Shown: positions 23,791 to 36,657, counted from the first letter of the stretch. The stretch: DNA of 64,000 nucleotides from Notolepis coatsorum (GCA_963971535.1 OZ020589.1:87185796-87249795); one strand, 5' to 3'. Translations and numbers: made by a program. The notes: generated by a model not told the origin, from the sequence alone.

Positions 23791-24271
23791 AGCCAACGTT
23801 AGCTAACTCACACACAGATGTTGTTGATGGCTAGCTAGCAGCCAACGTTAGCTAAATCACATACAGATGTTGATGGCTAGCCAGCAGCCAATGTTAGCTA
23901 ACTTACATACAGATGTTGTTGATGGCTAGCTAGCAGCCAACGTTAGCTAACTCACATACAGATGTTGTTGTCTAGCTAGCAGCCAACGTTAGCGAACTCA
24001 CATACAGATGTTGTTGATGGCTAGCCAGCAGCTAACGTTAGCTAACTCACATACAGATGTTGATGGCTAGCCAGCAGCTAACGTTAGCTAACTCACATAC
24101 AGATGTTGGTGGCTAGCTAGCAGCTAACGTTAGCTAACTCACATACAGATGTTGATGGCTAGCTAGCAGCTAACGTTAGCTAACTCACATACAGATGTTG
24201 TTGGTGGCTAGCCAGCAGCTAACGTTAGCTAACTCACATACAGATGTTGTTGGTGGCTAGCCAGCAGCTAA
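23791..24271. repeat. 49-bp minisatellite upstream of sos1, about 10 units
   Basis: The unit contains AACGTTAGCTAACTCACATA, CAGATGTTGTTGATGGCTAG and CTAGCAGC. Unit length varies because of a GTT/GTTGTT polymorphism. Repeats begin less than 200 bp upstream of the sos1 start codon. Each unit holds an AACGTT palindrome and nested AGCTAGCT words. Confidence 0.9.
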
Positions 24272-25091
24272 CCAGCCTCCTGCATGGTCATTACGACCTA
24301 CCCGACAACATGACAACCAAATGCGTGCTGTGACGGGGAACAGGTGTCTAGCCTTAGACTCAACCAGTGTTAATGAACGGGACAGCTAGTAGACGTTGTT
24401 GCTTCTTAGTTAGGTAGCTAATTAGCATGTAGCCTAGCTAGCAACACCAGCTCCCGCTAGCCACTGCCGATCGATCCATTAGTAGAGGGGTTTGTTGTGG
24501 TGAACTGACAGTCTTTCGACATCAGCCACCGTTAGCTAACCCTCGATTAGTCAACAGTGAACACACCCTGGCGCGGAAAGTCAAAATCTCGTGTCAGTGA
24601 TCAGGGTCAGCAGCAGGTATCCTCGTTCAGCTGAACCATCCCCTGCGGTCGACTGTTGGGAGTGAAAACTCCGTTTCGATGCATCACGTTAATCGCCCAT
24701 TTTCACAGAATCTTCGGCAGGGCTGGTTAGCTGCTCTAATGTTGTCGCTCCATTAGTTTGGCGTGTCTCGCAGTTGTGGTTCCAAGTGAAGTTGGTTTAT
24801 TTTCTCGTTAGATACACTGTCGCTAAAAGCGAAATTTCAACGTACACGTCCACTGAAATGGTGAGTTTATCACTGTGTCCAAAACGGTTTTTTTGGAAGG
24901 TTGTTGTGACTCGAGTGCAGTTACTGGTAGATGAGCAGCGCGTGCGCAGTGAGATGCTCGTGACGTATGTCGTGGGCTTGTTCTCTGCAGATGTATTAAC
25001 CATCTGGATAAGGTGACAACGCTGTCATAGTCGTGGATTGTAAGTGATCCGTATGGCGGAAGGATCAGTTGGATACATTGACGCCTTTGAG
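24272..25091. other. Intergenic sequence upstream of sos1, unassigned
   Basis: This is GTTAGCTA-rich at the left and otherwise unrecognised. An ATG directly followed by GTGAGT on the plus strand near 24859 looks like an exon edge but has no supporting coding sequence. It may include distal sos1 regulatory DNA. Confidence 0.3.
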
Positions 25092-25339
25092 CAAGGATAT
25101 AGTGCTGTGACAAACTGTCAAAAAGGGCTTTAGTTTTTGAGATACCCCTACCGGAGGTAGAACAAAACACATTGTTTTTCCTCATCTCTAAGGTCTCCCA
25201 TATATGAAATGGATTTTTGTATAAAAATATTTTACTGCAAAAATAGGTAAATTGATATATTGTTATACACCCCCAAAGGAAAAAATAACCAAAATATAGC
25301 CTGGCCGTATGAGAGTTGAGACATATAAACTCATGTAGT
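25092..25339 (+). repeat. Left inverted repeat of the candidate Academ element
   Basis: The sequence from GAGATACCCCTACCGGAGGT to ACATATAAACTCATGTAG is the reverse complement of 37226-37434 with scattered differences. Weaker similarity continues outward through GATATAGTGCTGTGACAA, matching TTATAGCCTAGTGACAA at the other side. Open frames across the repeat are not thought to be coding. Confidence 0.8.
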
Positions 25340-25389
25340 TTCAAGTTTCAAGTTTCTTTAATAGTTGTCATACAGAAGTACAGAATACT

Positions 25390-26529
<1,140 letters not shown>

Positions 26530-26560
26530 GACACTCATCGATGAGCTCAGTGCAATGGGG

Positions 26561-27702
26561 CAGTGGCGAATCCTTATGGAAGCCAACGGAAGCCATGCCT
26601 CCCTAATATTAAAATATGAATTAATATCAAATATGAAATATGAAAAAAAAAAAAAAAAAATCATATAGTTTACATTCTTTTTCATCTGTGCATCTGTGTT
26701 ATATTTTTTTTTTTTTTTTAAATGTCTCCCTCTTCTCCTTCTCACTCCCTCTAACACACTGTCAGCCTCACTATGCTCACTGCAGCAGGAGAGGAGGCAG
26801 ATGGTAGGTCTCTTTCTCCAGGCTTCCAGCATTATAGAGTCCAAATCCGATCCTAGCCAATCAGATTCGAGCTGACTGCCACACCCTAAAAGTTTAAAAC
26901 GGGGCTGTGAGAAGAATCATGAGTGTGGAATCCCCTCTGCACACCTCCCCTCTGCACTCTGAACATTGTATTAACCCGTAACTGTTCCCACGGGCCGAAT
27001 ATTGCCCCGATCCTCGCGAGATTAAATCCACGGGGACCTCTCGGCGTGCCGAAGCTTTTCCTAAATCACTTCCATCATCGAAAACGAGGGGAAAAGGTCG
27101 GCTCGCGACCCTGAAAATGTCGCGTGATTTTAAAAACGCTGTATTAAGTGAGCCTATTATGGGATCCACGCGAGCTTTCTATCGTGGAAACATCTGGGCG
27201 TCCCGCAACTTTTACTGATTCACATGTAGCCCCTAAAATGCTTAGAAAAGGAAAACAGAAAGCGTGGAATAAACTCGCCGAAACGGAAAAGTGTCCCACG
27301 GGCGCGCCGTGATTCCGATCCGCGTGAAAATATTCACGGCCATAGAGGAGACCGTGGGACACCTTTTTGCAACCGAATATGTGTCTCGAATTTGCTCCCA
27401 CGCGGCGCGCAAAATCGCGCAAGGAAAGATTGGACCAAAAATTAACCAATGCTCCAGCAGTATATGACCCTGATGTAAACAAGACAAACGTCTTTCTCTG
27501 GTCTGCACTGTACCCATTCTGCAATCTGTTAAATAAATAAAAAGAACGTTTGACTGGCCGCCGAGCCATACTGTAGTGTACATGGTGACTGCTTGACTTT
27601 AAAAAAAAAAGAAAAAAAAATTATTAATAAAAATATTTAATAATTTTTTTTTTAATAAATTTTTTTGGCTTCCCCTGTTATTTTACCCACGCGACGCCAC
27701 TG
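26561..27702. mobile_element. hAT-like element, TIR CAGTGGCG
   Basis: The termini are CAGTGGCG and CGCCACTG. The exact 8-bp duplication CAATGGGG is at 26553-26560 and 27703-27710. The element sits 25 bp before the first visible exon of the Academ-like gene, in its intron. Its interior includes a GC-rich block (about 26940-27440) with an 11-bp hairpin GTGTCCCACGG/CCGTGGGACAC near 27292-27361, and a piece of the family B LINE tail. It encodes no transposase. Confidence 0.85.
27455..27541 (+). mobile_element. Family B LINE tail fragment inside the hAT element
   Basis: It reads TGACCCTGATGTAAACAAGA, then CTTTCTCTGGTCTGCA and CCCATTCTGCAATCTGTTAA, matching the last part of the family B 3' UTR. 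The middle portion is missing relative to the 45.3-kb copy. It ends in TAAATAAATAAAAA and lacks the TTGA tail. Confidence 0.8.
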
Positions 27703-27727
27703 CAATGGGGCACTGTGTTTCCTACAG

Positions 27728-28020
27728 AGGTTAGGCACTTCCTCACATCTGTGGCAGCAGACCAGATATCAAGGACAGAGAGTGGTGTCTACATCCCAAC
27801 TGGCCTCACTGGAGTCTCTGAACACGGAATTGTTGATGCAGCCATCGACAACTTTGATCAAAATGAGGACACTCTGGATGGGAAGCATACAACCCATGCT
27901 ATGTGTACCTGGTGTGTACCGAAGAGGCCATGTCTCCACAGCAGATAAATGCCTGGCACGGGTCCCAGAGAGGTCTCTCACCTTAAACACATTTGACTTG
28001 AATGGAGATAAACTTCACAG
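27728..28020 (+). pseudogene. Academ-like transposase gene, first visible exon
   Basis: The exon follows a pyrimidine-rich GTTTCCTACAG acceptor and ends at a GTACATTTTG donor. It encodes VRHFLTSVAADQISRTESGV, YIPTGLTGVSEHGIVDAAID and NFDQNEDTLDGKHTTHAM in one frame, then RGHVSTADKCLARVPERSLT in another, so a frameshift lies near 27910. The IDNFDQNEDTLDGKHTTHA phrase is a hallmark I recall in large uncharacterised fish and invertebrate proteins of this type. Upstream exons are not visible, possibly lost when the L1 fragment and hAT element inserted. Confidence 0.65.
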
Positions 28021-28200
28021 GTACATTTTGTGTATTTCTTTATTTTATCTGAAATCTGTTTATGTTATGTATTTGCTCAGTCACATGAAATACAAAAAAT
28101 TAATGGGGGGGGGTCAGTATAAATGTATTTAGATTATTCTGATTTGATATTTAATGCATATGATCACAAGCTTATCTTCTCATTTCAATTTTGATTACAG

Positions 28201-29649
28201 ATACATAAAATCTCCAAAGCGGCCCGAACCACCTGAACTTCCCAAACTTGAGATACTGCACAGAAACACAGCAGTCTATAAAGCAGCTGACGATAGAGAT
28301 CTGGTATGGAAGCTGGCCCGAAACATAAGTGAGAATCAGCAGCATGTCCCTGCATGGTCTGCATTCAATGCCTTCACGTCAGACACTGCTTGTCCAGTAG
28401 CCAGTGTACTATACATGCCCTTCATAAGAGAATCACCCACAGAATTGTCCACCATCTACACATCTATGATACGACTTGTACAGCTTGCTGCAGAACTGGG
28501 ACAACACCATATTCTTGTGACTGCAGACCTAGCTATTTATAGTAAAGCGCAACAGATCTTGTGGAGCAAACCACCACCCTTACAAGGAAAGATCACAATG
28601 AGACTGGGAGGTATGCATATCATGATGGCTTACCTTGCAAGCATCGGAAAGCTCTATGGTGATGGCGGACTCTTTGACATACTAACTGAGTCAGATGTGT
28701 ATGCAGAGGGAACAGCTCGACGATTGCTTCAAGGGAAACAGCTGGCAAGAGGAGTAAGGAGCATAAAGCTAGCCTCTGAGGCCCTGTTCTGGCTCTTCTG
28801 GAAAGCCATGTAATCATGGCTTGAAAAGCAAGGCCAATGTGCAATGACTGGAGCACAAGAGCAACTCCTACGACATGTACAGCATGCATTTCATGATAAT
28901 GACAAGGCCACTGCTCAACAGCTCATCAGTGAGGTGGAGACTGAACTTCCTGAGATCCAGAACAGTATCCAGATGTTCACAAATGAGGGAGTTAAGCAAT
29001 CAGCAACCTTTGGATACTGGTTAACGTTCCTAAAGGGTGCTGATCTGTTGCTAAGGATGCTTCGTTCCGAGCGTGAAGCTGACTTTCAACTTCACCTGAA
29101 TTGCATGTGTGAAGTTATGCCTTGGTTCAGAGCTGCTGGAAGGACCAAGTACATGCCCGTCTATGTTGCCGAAATAAAAGCCCTTGAACATGAACAACCA
29201 GAAGCATACACATTCATGCAACAAGGTGGATTTGTTGTTCGCCGGTCGGAGGATCGAAACTTCAACTGTGTTGCTACTGATCAGGCACTGGAGCAAACCA
29301 TCAACCGAGAAGGCAAGAGTCAGGGTGGAGTTGTTGGCTTCACATTACGAAAGGGAGCTCTCACAAGATGGTTGATGACAAGACATGTGACCACAGCATA
29401 TGTGGATGCCATGAAAGAGCTTTGTGACACTGATGCAAAGTGCCCGGAAGCACACCAGGAGCATGGAGCATCTAGGATGGACAGAGATGAGAGAGACATA
29501 CAGAAGATAATGGAAGCAGTGGAGCAGAAGCAGAACCCGTTTGATCTCGATAGCATTCCTGAGGAACTGATCAACATTGCAAGTGGTTAGGTTGCATCTG
29601 AGAAAGTTGCAAAAGAGCTCTCAAGCTTCCTCCAAGACGGTGCAGAGCA
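28201..29649 (+). pseudogene. Academ-like transposase gene, main transposase region
   Basis: The exon follows the 180-bp intron 28021-28200, which has GT and AG ends and a TTTTGATTACAG acceptor. It keeps one frame for about 480 codons but has two in-frame stops, TAA at 28811-28813 and TAG at 29588-29590. Conserved-looking blocks are PAWSAFNAFTSD, HHILVTADLAIYSKAQQILW, MRLGGMHIMMAYLASIGKLY and ESDVYAEGTARRLLQGKQLA. The aspartate of VTADLAIY and later acidic residues are candidate catalytic positions by family resemblance. A Tx1/L1 LINE inserted after 29649 splits the exon. Function is inferred as DNA transposition. Confidence 0.7.
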
Positions 29650-31940
29650 ATGTTCAACTACTCCATTGAGAATGACCAACTACCGGATACCCTTGAGCAA
29701 GCTCTTATTATAGTCCTGCCAAAACCAGGGAAGGACCCTACCTTATGCGGGTCGTACAGACCAATTTCGATCCTTTCCAACGAATATAAATTTTTTACTA
29801 AAATCATAGCCACTCGACTTGAGAGAGTAACCTCCTCACTTATTAATACGGACCAGACCGGTTTCATACAGAATCGCTCATTAATAGACAACGTGATAAG
29901 ATTTCTTAACTTGACGCACTGTGCCAAATCCATAGAAGACCCAGTCATAGCGATCTCGTTGGACGCGGAGAAGGCATTTGACCGAGTAGAGTGGCACTTT
30001 CTCTTCGCTGTTTTACAAAAAATTTACTTTGGCCCAAATATGCTAAGAATGATCCATATGCTGTACCTTAACCCTACAGCCAGGATACAGACCAACTCCG
30101 AGATTTCACCTTCTTTCCCTCTAAGGCGCGGTACTAGGCAGGGTTGCCCTCTTTCCCAGACACTTTTTGCGCTGGTAATCGAACCCCTGGCTATAGCAAT
30201 AAGGTCACATAAAGCTATTAGTGGGATCAAGGTGGGTCCTGAGAGCCATGTCATCTCTTTATACGTGGACAACATAGTCCTGTTTCTAACCAATCTTGAC
30301 TCATCCATGCCTGCCCTTATGGAACTACTGTCAAAGTATAATGTAATCTCAGGCTACAAGATTAATGCACAAAAAAGCGTGGCCATGCCACTTAACTCAC
30401 TAGCCGAAAAAATACCAAGGTCCAATTTCCCCTTCCAGTGGAACTCACAATTTGTAACATTTGGGTCTAAAAATCCCGAACCAAATAGATACAATTTTCT
30501 TACTAAATCATGACCCACTACTTAAAAAGGTGGAGAAGGACCTAGATAGATGGATGCAGCTGCCTCTTTCGCTAATCGGACATGTGAACTGCATTAAGAT
30601 GAACATCCTACCTAAATTTCTCTATCTTTTTCAAACCCTCCCTATATCTATACATAAGAACTTCAAGAAATTACAGAGGATAATATCTGCATTCATATGG
30701 AGAAGGAAGGTCCCTAGAATTAAAATTAAAACCCTATATAATTCCCCCCAATGTGGTGGACTGAAACTCCCGGACTTCCAACGCTATTACTGGGCTGCAC
30801 AGACAAGGGCTCTGTGGATTTGGCAGAATGAGTCGATTAATTCCCCTGCCTGGAGACAAATAGAACAATGCCATACGATGGACGTACCGCTGGCCGGAAT
30901 TCCTTTTATCAGGAAGTACCACACCCTGAAGAATAGTTCAGATAACCCATTTATTAAACACACAGCAAGAACATGGTTTGAGATTCAGACACATCTTGGT
31001 AGCTTTATTGCATTGCACAGGAAGACTCCCTTCCACAACAATCCAGCTTTGCCAGAATCACTTAGAGATGGCATCACCAAGAAGTGGTACACTCAGGGAA
31101 TTAAAACTTTTGGGGACCTATATGATAATAACATACTTATGTCATTTGAGCAGTTACGCACCGCCTTCCACCTTCCAACTACTAATTTCTTCAAATACCT
31201 ACAGGTCAGACACTTCATAGGTACAGGTCAGGGAGGAAACTCCACTCTTCCAAAACACCTCCTCATAGATGATATTCTAAAAGGAGTTATTCACACTAGA
31301 GGCATCCTATCATTAACATATGATAGAATTCTGACCAGTACAGAAATTATACCCCTAAACGCCAAGAACAAATGGGAGCGGGACCTGGAATGTACCTTTG
31401 ATGAAGATGAATGGGAATCACTATGTGAGTCTGCACTATCTTTTTCATATAACACTCGACATAAACTTATGCAATTTAACATTCTCCATAGAACCTATTT
31501 TACGCCGGAAAGACTTCACAGGATGAATGATGCTATCTCTGACATTTGCCCTAGGTGCTCAACGGAAACAGGTAGCCTGCTCCACATGTTCTGGGAATGT
31601 AACAAACAGACCTTACTGGGGCTCAATTTGGGAGATTCTCGAAGAGGTCACAGGGTTTGAGATCCCATGTACACCTAAATTAGCATTATTAGGAGACATG
31701 TCTGACATTTCTCCAGATAAGAGAGGCAAGGTGCGGATCATTAAATTGGCCATGATTGCAGGGAACAAGTGTATTGCCATGCTGTGGAAAAGAGCTGAAT
31801 CCCCCCCCATGTCTATGTGGCTTAGTGAAATCTCTTCGTACATGGCATCAGAGAAAATAATGTTCAATCTTAAGAAAAAACCACATCTCTTTGATAAATG
31901 CTGGGCTGGGTTTAGGCAATACTTAGAACAGATTACATAG
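29650..31940 (+). pseudogene. Tx1/L1-like ORF2 reverse transcriptase, broken
   Basis: The RT shows VLPKPGKDPTLCGSYRPISI, TDQTGFIQNRSLIDN, AISLDAEKAFDRVEWHFLFA and RQGCPLSQTLFALVIEPLA. The catalytic box reads LYVDNIVLF where LYADDVLLF is usual, so the second catalytic aspartate is lost. Frames change near 30465 and near 31620. The C-terminal region includes HRTYFTPERLHRM and a CPRCSTETGSLLHMFWEC zinc-knuckle-like motif. It cannot be active. Confidence 0.92.
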
Positions 31941-32420
31941 TAGGTTGACGATGTAGGCTATTATTGAAGCTCCCTTTTGTCTTTCTGATGGGTATATATT
32001 GCAATGAATGATACTGTAAATGTTATTAGTTGCTCTTTGAAGAGAAAAGATGTAACGTTAGATATTTATTTATTTGGTGTAGAAGTATGGGCACCTGTTA
32101 GACGGGTGTAACTGGGTTTACTAAATTCTCAAAATGTGTAAAATAAATAAATAAATAAACTGAATTTGTTGAGGTTCTAGTCTGGGGGAGGGGAGGGGGG
32201 GTCTGGCCTAGAGTATTTTTTTTCTTTTTTTTTTATATTGATTTTTTCTTTTTATTTCAGGGGGGGGGGTATTTTGTATCTATTTTTCTGTAACTCGGGG
32301 AGGGGGGGCAGTTGGCAGCATTTCCTTTTGTATGGTTGTTGGACTGTTGAACTGATGCTGTAAAACTGAAAAAAATAAAAATAAAAATACCAATAAACAT
32401 ATTGTTTAAAAAAAAAAAAA
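29650..32420 (+). mobile_element. Tx1/L1-like LINE insertion, 2.77 kb
   Basis: A 13-bp target duplication ACGGTGCAGAGCA flanks it at 29637-29649 and 32421-32433, and a poly-A run ends it at about 32408-32420. The copy is 5'-truncated inside ORF2. Removing it restores continuity of the Academ-like exon. The 3' UTR includes poly-G and poly-T tracts near 32180-32300. Confidence 0.95.
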
Positions 32421-33903
32421 ACGGTGCAGAGCAGAATGCCATCTTTATTGAACATTGAACAACGCCTGGCAAAATCCAAAAGAACTAAGAGATTCTGGGA
32501 GCCAGAGAAAAGAAAACAGTGTGCAACCTTCAAAGACATGAAAACATTAGTTGGAGTCAGTGTACTCAGAAAGGTTCACATGGACTTAGATGTGCTCTTT
32601 CGAAGGTTACTTGCTGTCTCCAAGCAAAGAGAGGTGTCCATGGAGACTGTGATGTCTCATGAACTCGCTGCTGTCCCCCCCTCTTTGTTTTATGATGATG
32701 GAAGCATGAGGAAGACAACAAAAGCTGACCTTGCTAAGAAACTGGAGTCTGTAGTTGAAGAGATACAGCAGCTGCCTAATGTTGCAGAACCATCAGCATA
32801 CATCATATATGGCATGGCTCTTCTACAGAGTCTCCATGACTCAGGCTTTCAGACATACAATGATCTGGGTGAGTGTGTCTGGAAAAGGATCGCAACAATA
32901 ATGGGAAAGGAAGGGATCAACTGCGTTGTTATAGTGTTTGACAGATATGACAATCAACACTCAATCGAAGACCTTGAAAGGCAAAGAAGAGGCACCATCC
33001 AAACCAGCAGACCAACACATATTATCACAGGACAATCAAGTGTTCCTAACTACAGGAAATACCTGAGGATCAGTGGGAACAAGGCTGCTCTATGTAGCTT
33101 TGTCAGCAACTACATAACCAATACAGGGCCACAGATAATCTCTTCAGAGTACACAGTCATCTTGGCAGGTGGCTTTGAAAATGGTGAGGAGGTTAAGACG
33201 GTTGGCAAGTCAGGCGTTGACAGCTTGACAGATCTTTATAGTGACCAGGAGGAGGCTGACACAAGATTGGTGTTACATGTAATACACCTTGCACAGTCAC
33301 ATTCTCGTCTCATTGTCAAATGTGATGATACAGATGTACTGGTTTCGCTTGTGTACTATTCAAGCAAAGGGATGTTTGGATCCTCAACAGTGTTCATGCA
33401 CTCTGGACATGGCTCAAAGGAAAGATTTGTCCCAGTCTGTTCCATCGCTCAGAAGCTTGGAGCAGCACTTTGTGAGTGTTTACCTGCATGCCACGCCCTC
33501 ACATGTTGCGATACCACAAGCAGCTTGTACAGAATTGGGAAGACCACTGCCTTCACAAGACTGAAGACCCATCTGAGTGAGTTAAAAGAAATGGCCAATT
33601 TTGGACTGTCTGAAAGCCTAGAGGAGGCTTTTCCTGTGGCAAGAAAGTATGCCCTCCTCCGTATGGCCAAAAGAAAATGGAGAATGGACGTCCTTGCACC
33701 AACCTGAATGAGCTGAGGTACACACTAGCATCTACCACAGATTCATCAGCTGCAAATCTACCCCCAACAGAAGATGCCTTCCAGCAACATGTGTTGAGAG
33801 CCTTATACCAAACAGCAGTGTGGCGTCACAGCCATCTGGCCAAGCCTCTTCTCTGGAACCCAGTTGGTAGAGGGTGGAGGCTCAGAGAAGATGGGTCCAT
33901 TGA
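32421..33903 (+). pseudogene. Academ-like gene, XPG/FEN1-like nuclease region
   Basis: After a 7-bp tandem duplication, TTGAACA twice at about 32450-32463, one frame runs to 33707. It encodes FWEPEKRKQCATFKDM, VVIVFDRYDNQHSIEDLERQ, SDQEEADTRLVLHVIHLAQS, VKCDDTDVLVSLVYYSSKG and HALTCCDTTSSLYRIGKTTA. The order DRYD, EEADTR, DDTDVL and CCDTTSS mirrors the acidic clusters of XPG/FEN1-type flap nucleases. A frameshift near 33690 moves the reading to NLNELRYTLASTTDSS and HVLRALYQTAVWRHSHLAKP. The family B LINE then interrupts it after the codons for DGSI. The nuclease assignment is by motif only. Confidence 0.72.
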
Positions 33904-36421
33904 TTGATTGATTGATTGATTGAAAAGTTTATTAACAGATTGCAGAATGGGTACAGTACAGTACAGCTCAATACATACAATTGTTAAGGGGATGCAGACC
34001 AGAGAAAGACTTTCGACTTGTTTACATCAGGGTCCCCCATTTTCAATTCATCATAACATATATGACATACATGACATACAGATAGACAGTACTGCTACAT
34101 CTATACATTTATGACATATCAGATTTGCAAATACAGTACTGTTTGTGATACAAAAGTGTCCAGAAAAGGAGTGTATATACATTTGGCATAGAAACTGTAC
34201 ATTGGAGGAGGTTGGTTGGGTGGGGTGGGGTTGGGTGGGTTGGGTGAGGGCTGTACATTGGAGGTGGGGGGGGGGGGGGGGGGGGGGGGGGTTGGGAAGG
34301 GGACACACACACATTTTACACTGTACATTTGAATATTGACAAAGCCTTACTTGGTCATTTACTGTACAACTAGGTTAGGACATTTGTAGGGGCCAGTTTC
34401 GAATTGCAGTCTCACGTAGGTGTTTTTTGAGAGTGTTTTTGAAGGTGGGTAGTGATTCACATTCCTTTACAGCTTTAGGCAGGGCGTTCCACATTGATGT
34501 GGCATAATTGCGAAACGTGTTTAGTCCCTTGTTTGATCCGAATCTGGGTTTTACATGATTTGTGGAGCTCCCTCTGGTGTTGTGATCGTGGTATTCACTG
34601 ACCTTTGGGAAGTATTTTGACATGTACATGGGTACCTTGGTCGCGTAGTGTATCTTGTAGACCAGGCCCATTGCAAGTTGCTGTACTCTGTCGTCTACTC
34701 TAAGCCATCCTAGGTTGTCAAAGTGGGCAGGGGTGAGGTGGGTTCTAGGAGTCAGGTCAAGTAGTAGTCTGACTAGCTTGTTTTGAGATGTTTGTAATTT
34801 GTTTTTTAGTGCCTTTGAGGTGCTTTGGTACCATGAGGTGCAAGCATAGTCGTAGTACCCTTGAATGAGTGCTCCTGCTAGAGTCTTCAGGGTATTCTTG
34901 TTTACCAGAGAGGAGATCCGGTACAAGAATCGCGTTCGTTGGTTGACTTTTTTTATTACATTGGATGCCATTTTGTCACAGGAAAGATTAGCCTCTAGGA
35001 TGGAACCCAGGTAGGTAATTTCATCTTTCCTTGTGATAATATTGTCACCCACTGTAACCGAGAAGCCGTCGGTCTTGCTGAGTTTGTTATTTGAACCGAA
35101 GAGAATGGACTCTGTTTTGCCCATGTGTAATGATAGTTTGTTGTCGGCGAGCCATATGCAGATTTTGCCTAGTTCCGAGCTGAGGGCTTTTTCAACCTGT
35201 AACTTGTTCTTGTCAGAGACCAGCAGGGCTGAGTCGTCCGCAAACAGGAACAAGTTGCAGTCACAAGCTGACGACATGTCATTTGCATAAATTAGGAATA
35301 GTAGCGGTCCTAGTATGCTTCCTTGTGGAACACCACAGCTCACTGTGAGGGGGGGGGATAGTGTACCGTTTACTTCCACCATCTGTTCCCTCCCCTCCAG
35401 GTAGGATTGTATCCAGCTCACTGATAAACTATCAAAACCAATTGCTTTTAGATTTCAATCAGAATGGTGTGATTGACAGTGTCGAAGGCCTTTTGTAGGT
35501 CCAGCATGACCATGCCGCAGTATTTGCCCGCGTCCACCTCTTGTTTGATGTGGTCGTTCAAGTAGAGAAGGCATGTGTCAGTGGAGTGGGATGTTCTGAA
35601 GCCAGATTGGAATTCGTAGATTAGATTTTTTTCCGCGAGGTACTTTTCGATCTGTTCGTATACTATTTTTTCCATGACTTTCGAGATGGATGTAAGGATA
35701 GAAACAGGGCGGTAGTTACCCGGGTCTAATTTGCTGCCCTTTTTGTGCAGGGGTGTTACTCTCGCAATTTTGAAGTCCTTGGGGACGTGTCCCTGTTTTA
35801 TGGAGAGGTTTATTATGTGTGTGATGACTGGGGTGATGGCTGCTGCTGAGTCTCTGAGGAATTTGGAGGGGATGTTGTCATGGCCAGTGGCCTTGTTTGG
35901 TTGGAGGGCGCTCAGTTTTTTGAGTACCTCATCTGTAGTTACTATTTCCAGTTTGAAGTCGTCTTTGTGGACGCCTAGGTTCTTGTAGTATGCTACTATG
36001 TGTTCTACCCCATACTGCCCTGAGTGGGAGGGTAGTTTGTTTACCAGTGTTGTGGCTATGTTTGTGAAGAAAGTGTTTAAGTAATTGGCTACATCCAGCT
36101 TGTCTGTGATGAGCGTGTTGTCCGTCTTTATGTTTATGTTTGAGAACCTGGTTTTGAGTTTTTTACTGCAGCCTAGTTGATTGTTGAGTAATTTCCAAAG
36201 TTCACGTGGTTTATTTTTGTTTTCCTCGGTTTTGTCATTGATGAAATTTTTTTTAGCAGTTTTGATCATGGAGTTTACGTCATTTCTTAGTCTGTTTCTT
36301 TCTAGTTTGAGTTCAGTCACGTGGTCTTGGAGTTCACTGCTCGTGCTTTTGGTAAGCTTTGACTGACTTTTACGAAACTCAGAGCATTTTTTGTCTCTGG
36401 CTTTCATAGCGGTCAGTATTT
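33904..36421 (-). mobile_element. Family B LINE insertion, minus strand, 2.5 kb
   Basis: The plus strand begins with ATTG/TTGA tail units and the 3' UTR and ends abruptly at GGTCAGTATTTC, inside the region before the RT. Host coding sequence resumes immediately, and removing the insert restores the frame DGSI-E-PVMFQKAP. No target duplication longer than a few bases can be told apart from the TTGA tail. The 3' UTR contains long poly-G tracts near 34265-34290. Confidence 0.9.
34375..36420 (-). pseudogene. Family B LINE ORF2, reverse transcriptase, nearly intact
   Basis: This is the most complete family B coding copy. It runs from an upstream linker (EFRKSQSKLTKSTSSELQDH) through PSKFLRDSAAAITPVITHII, NYRPVSILTSISKVMEKIVY, MLDLQKAFDTVNHTILI, CGVPQGSILGPLLFLIYAND and LFLFADDSALLVSD to a C-terminal tail with PRFGSNKGLNTFRNYATSMW. 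The FADD catalytic box is intact. A single frameshift near 35445 separates HTILIEI from KAIGFDSLSVSW. The endonuclease half is missing through 5' truncation. Confidence 0.93.
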
Positions 36422-36625
36422 CAACCTGTGATGTTCCAGAAAGCACCGGCACCTAAGGAAGTTCGAGACATCACCCACCTGTACTGTAAAGATGGAAACT
36501 GCAATGATGCCAGCAAATGCCAATGTCTTTCAGTGGGCTTGACTTGCACTGAGTTTTGCTCTTGCTCTTTCCCTGACTGCCCAAATATGATCCATTTAGT
36601 CTCTGATGATAATGTGTATGAGTGA
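36422..36625 (+). pseudogene. Academ-like gene, C-terminal CXC zinc domain
   Basis: The frame encodes PVMFQKAPAPKEVRDITHLY and then CKDGNCNDASKCQCLSVGLT and CTEFCSCSFPDC, ending at a stop at 36623-36625. The cysteine spacing resembles the Tesmin/TSO1-like CXC domain, which binds zinc and DNA. It is the last piece of the gene interrupted by the family B LINE. An AATAAA polyadenylation signal follows at 36652-36657. Confidence 0.75.
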
Positions 36626-36651
36626 CAGTGATGTGTTGCTGTGTAGATTGA

Positions 36652-36657
36652 AATAAA
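36652..36657 (+). promoter_or_regulatory. Polyadenylation signal of the Academ-like gene
   Basis: AATAAA lies 27 bases after the stop codon of the CXC-encoding exon, a normal distance for a short 3' UTR. Confidence 0.6.

Noticed and set aside
24835..24870. ATG followed by GTGAGT as a first exon on the plus strand
   Set aside because: Only a start codon and donor-like word are present, with no coding sequence, and the site lies upstream of sos1 on the other strand. It is too weak to annotate.
24823..25344. 173-residue minus-strand frame and its relative at 37.19-37.46 kb
   Set aside because: Both run through the inverted repeat of the candidate Academ element. They show no domain, so similarity reflects the repeat and not protein conservation.
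26894..27583. Open frames in the GC-rich part of the 26.56-kb hAT element
   Set aside because: No domain is recognisable, frames overlap on one strand, and the region contains a LINE tail fragment. They are likely chance frames in GC-rich DNA.
34051..34339. Proline-rich and glycine-rich frames around 34.2 kb
   Set aside because: They come from a poly-G tract and GGTTGGGTGG iterations in the family B 3' UTR.
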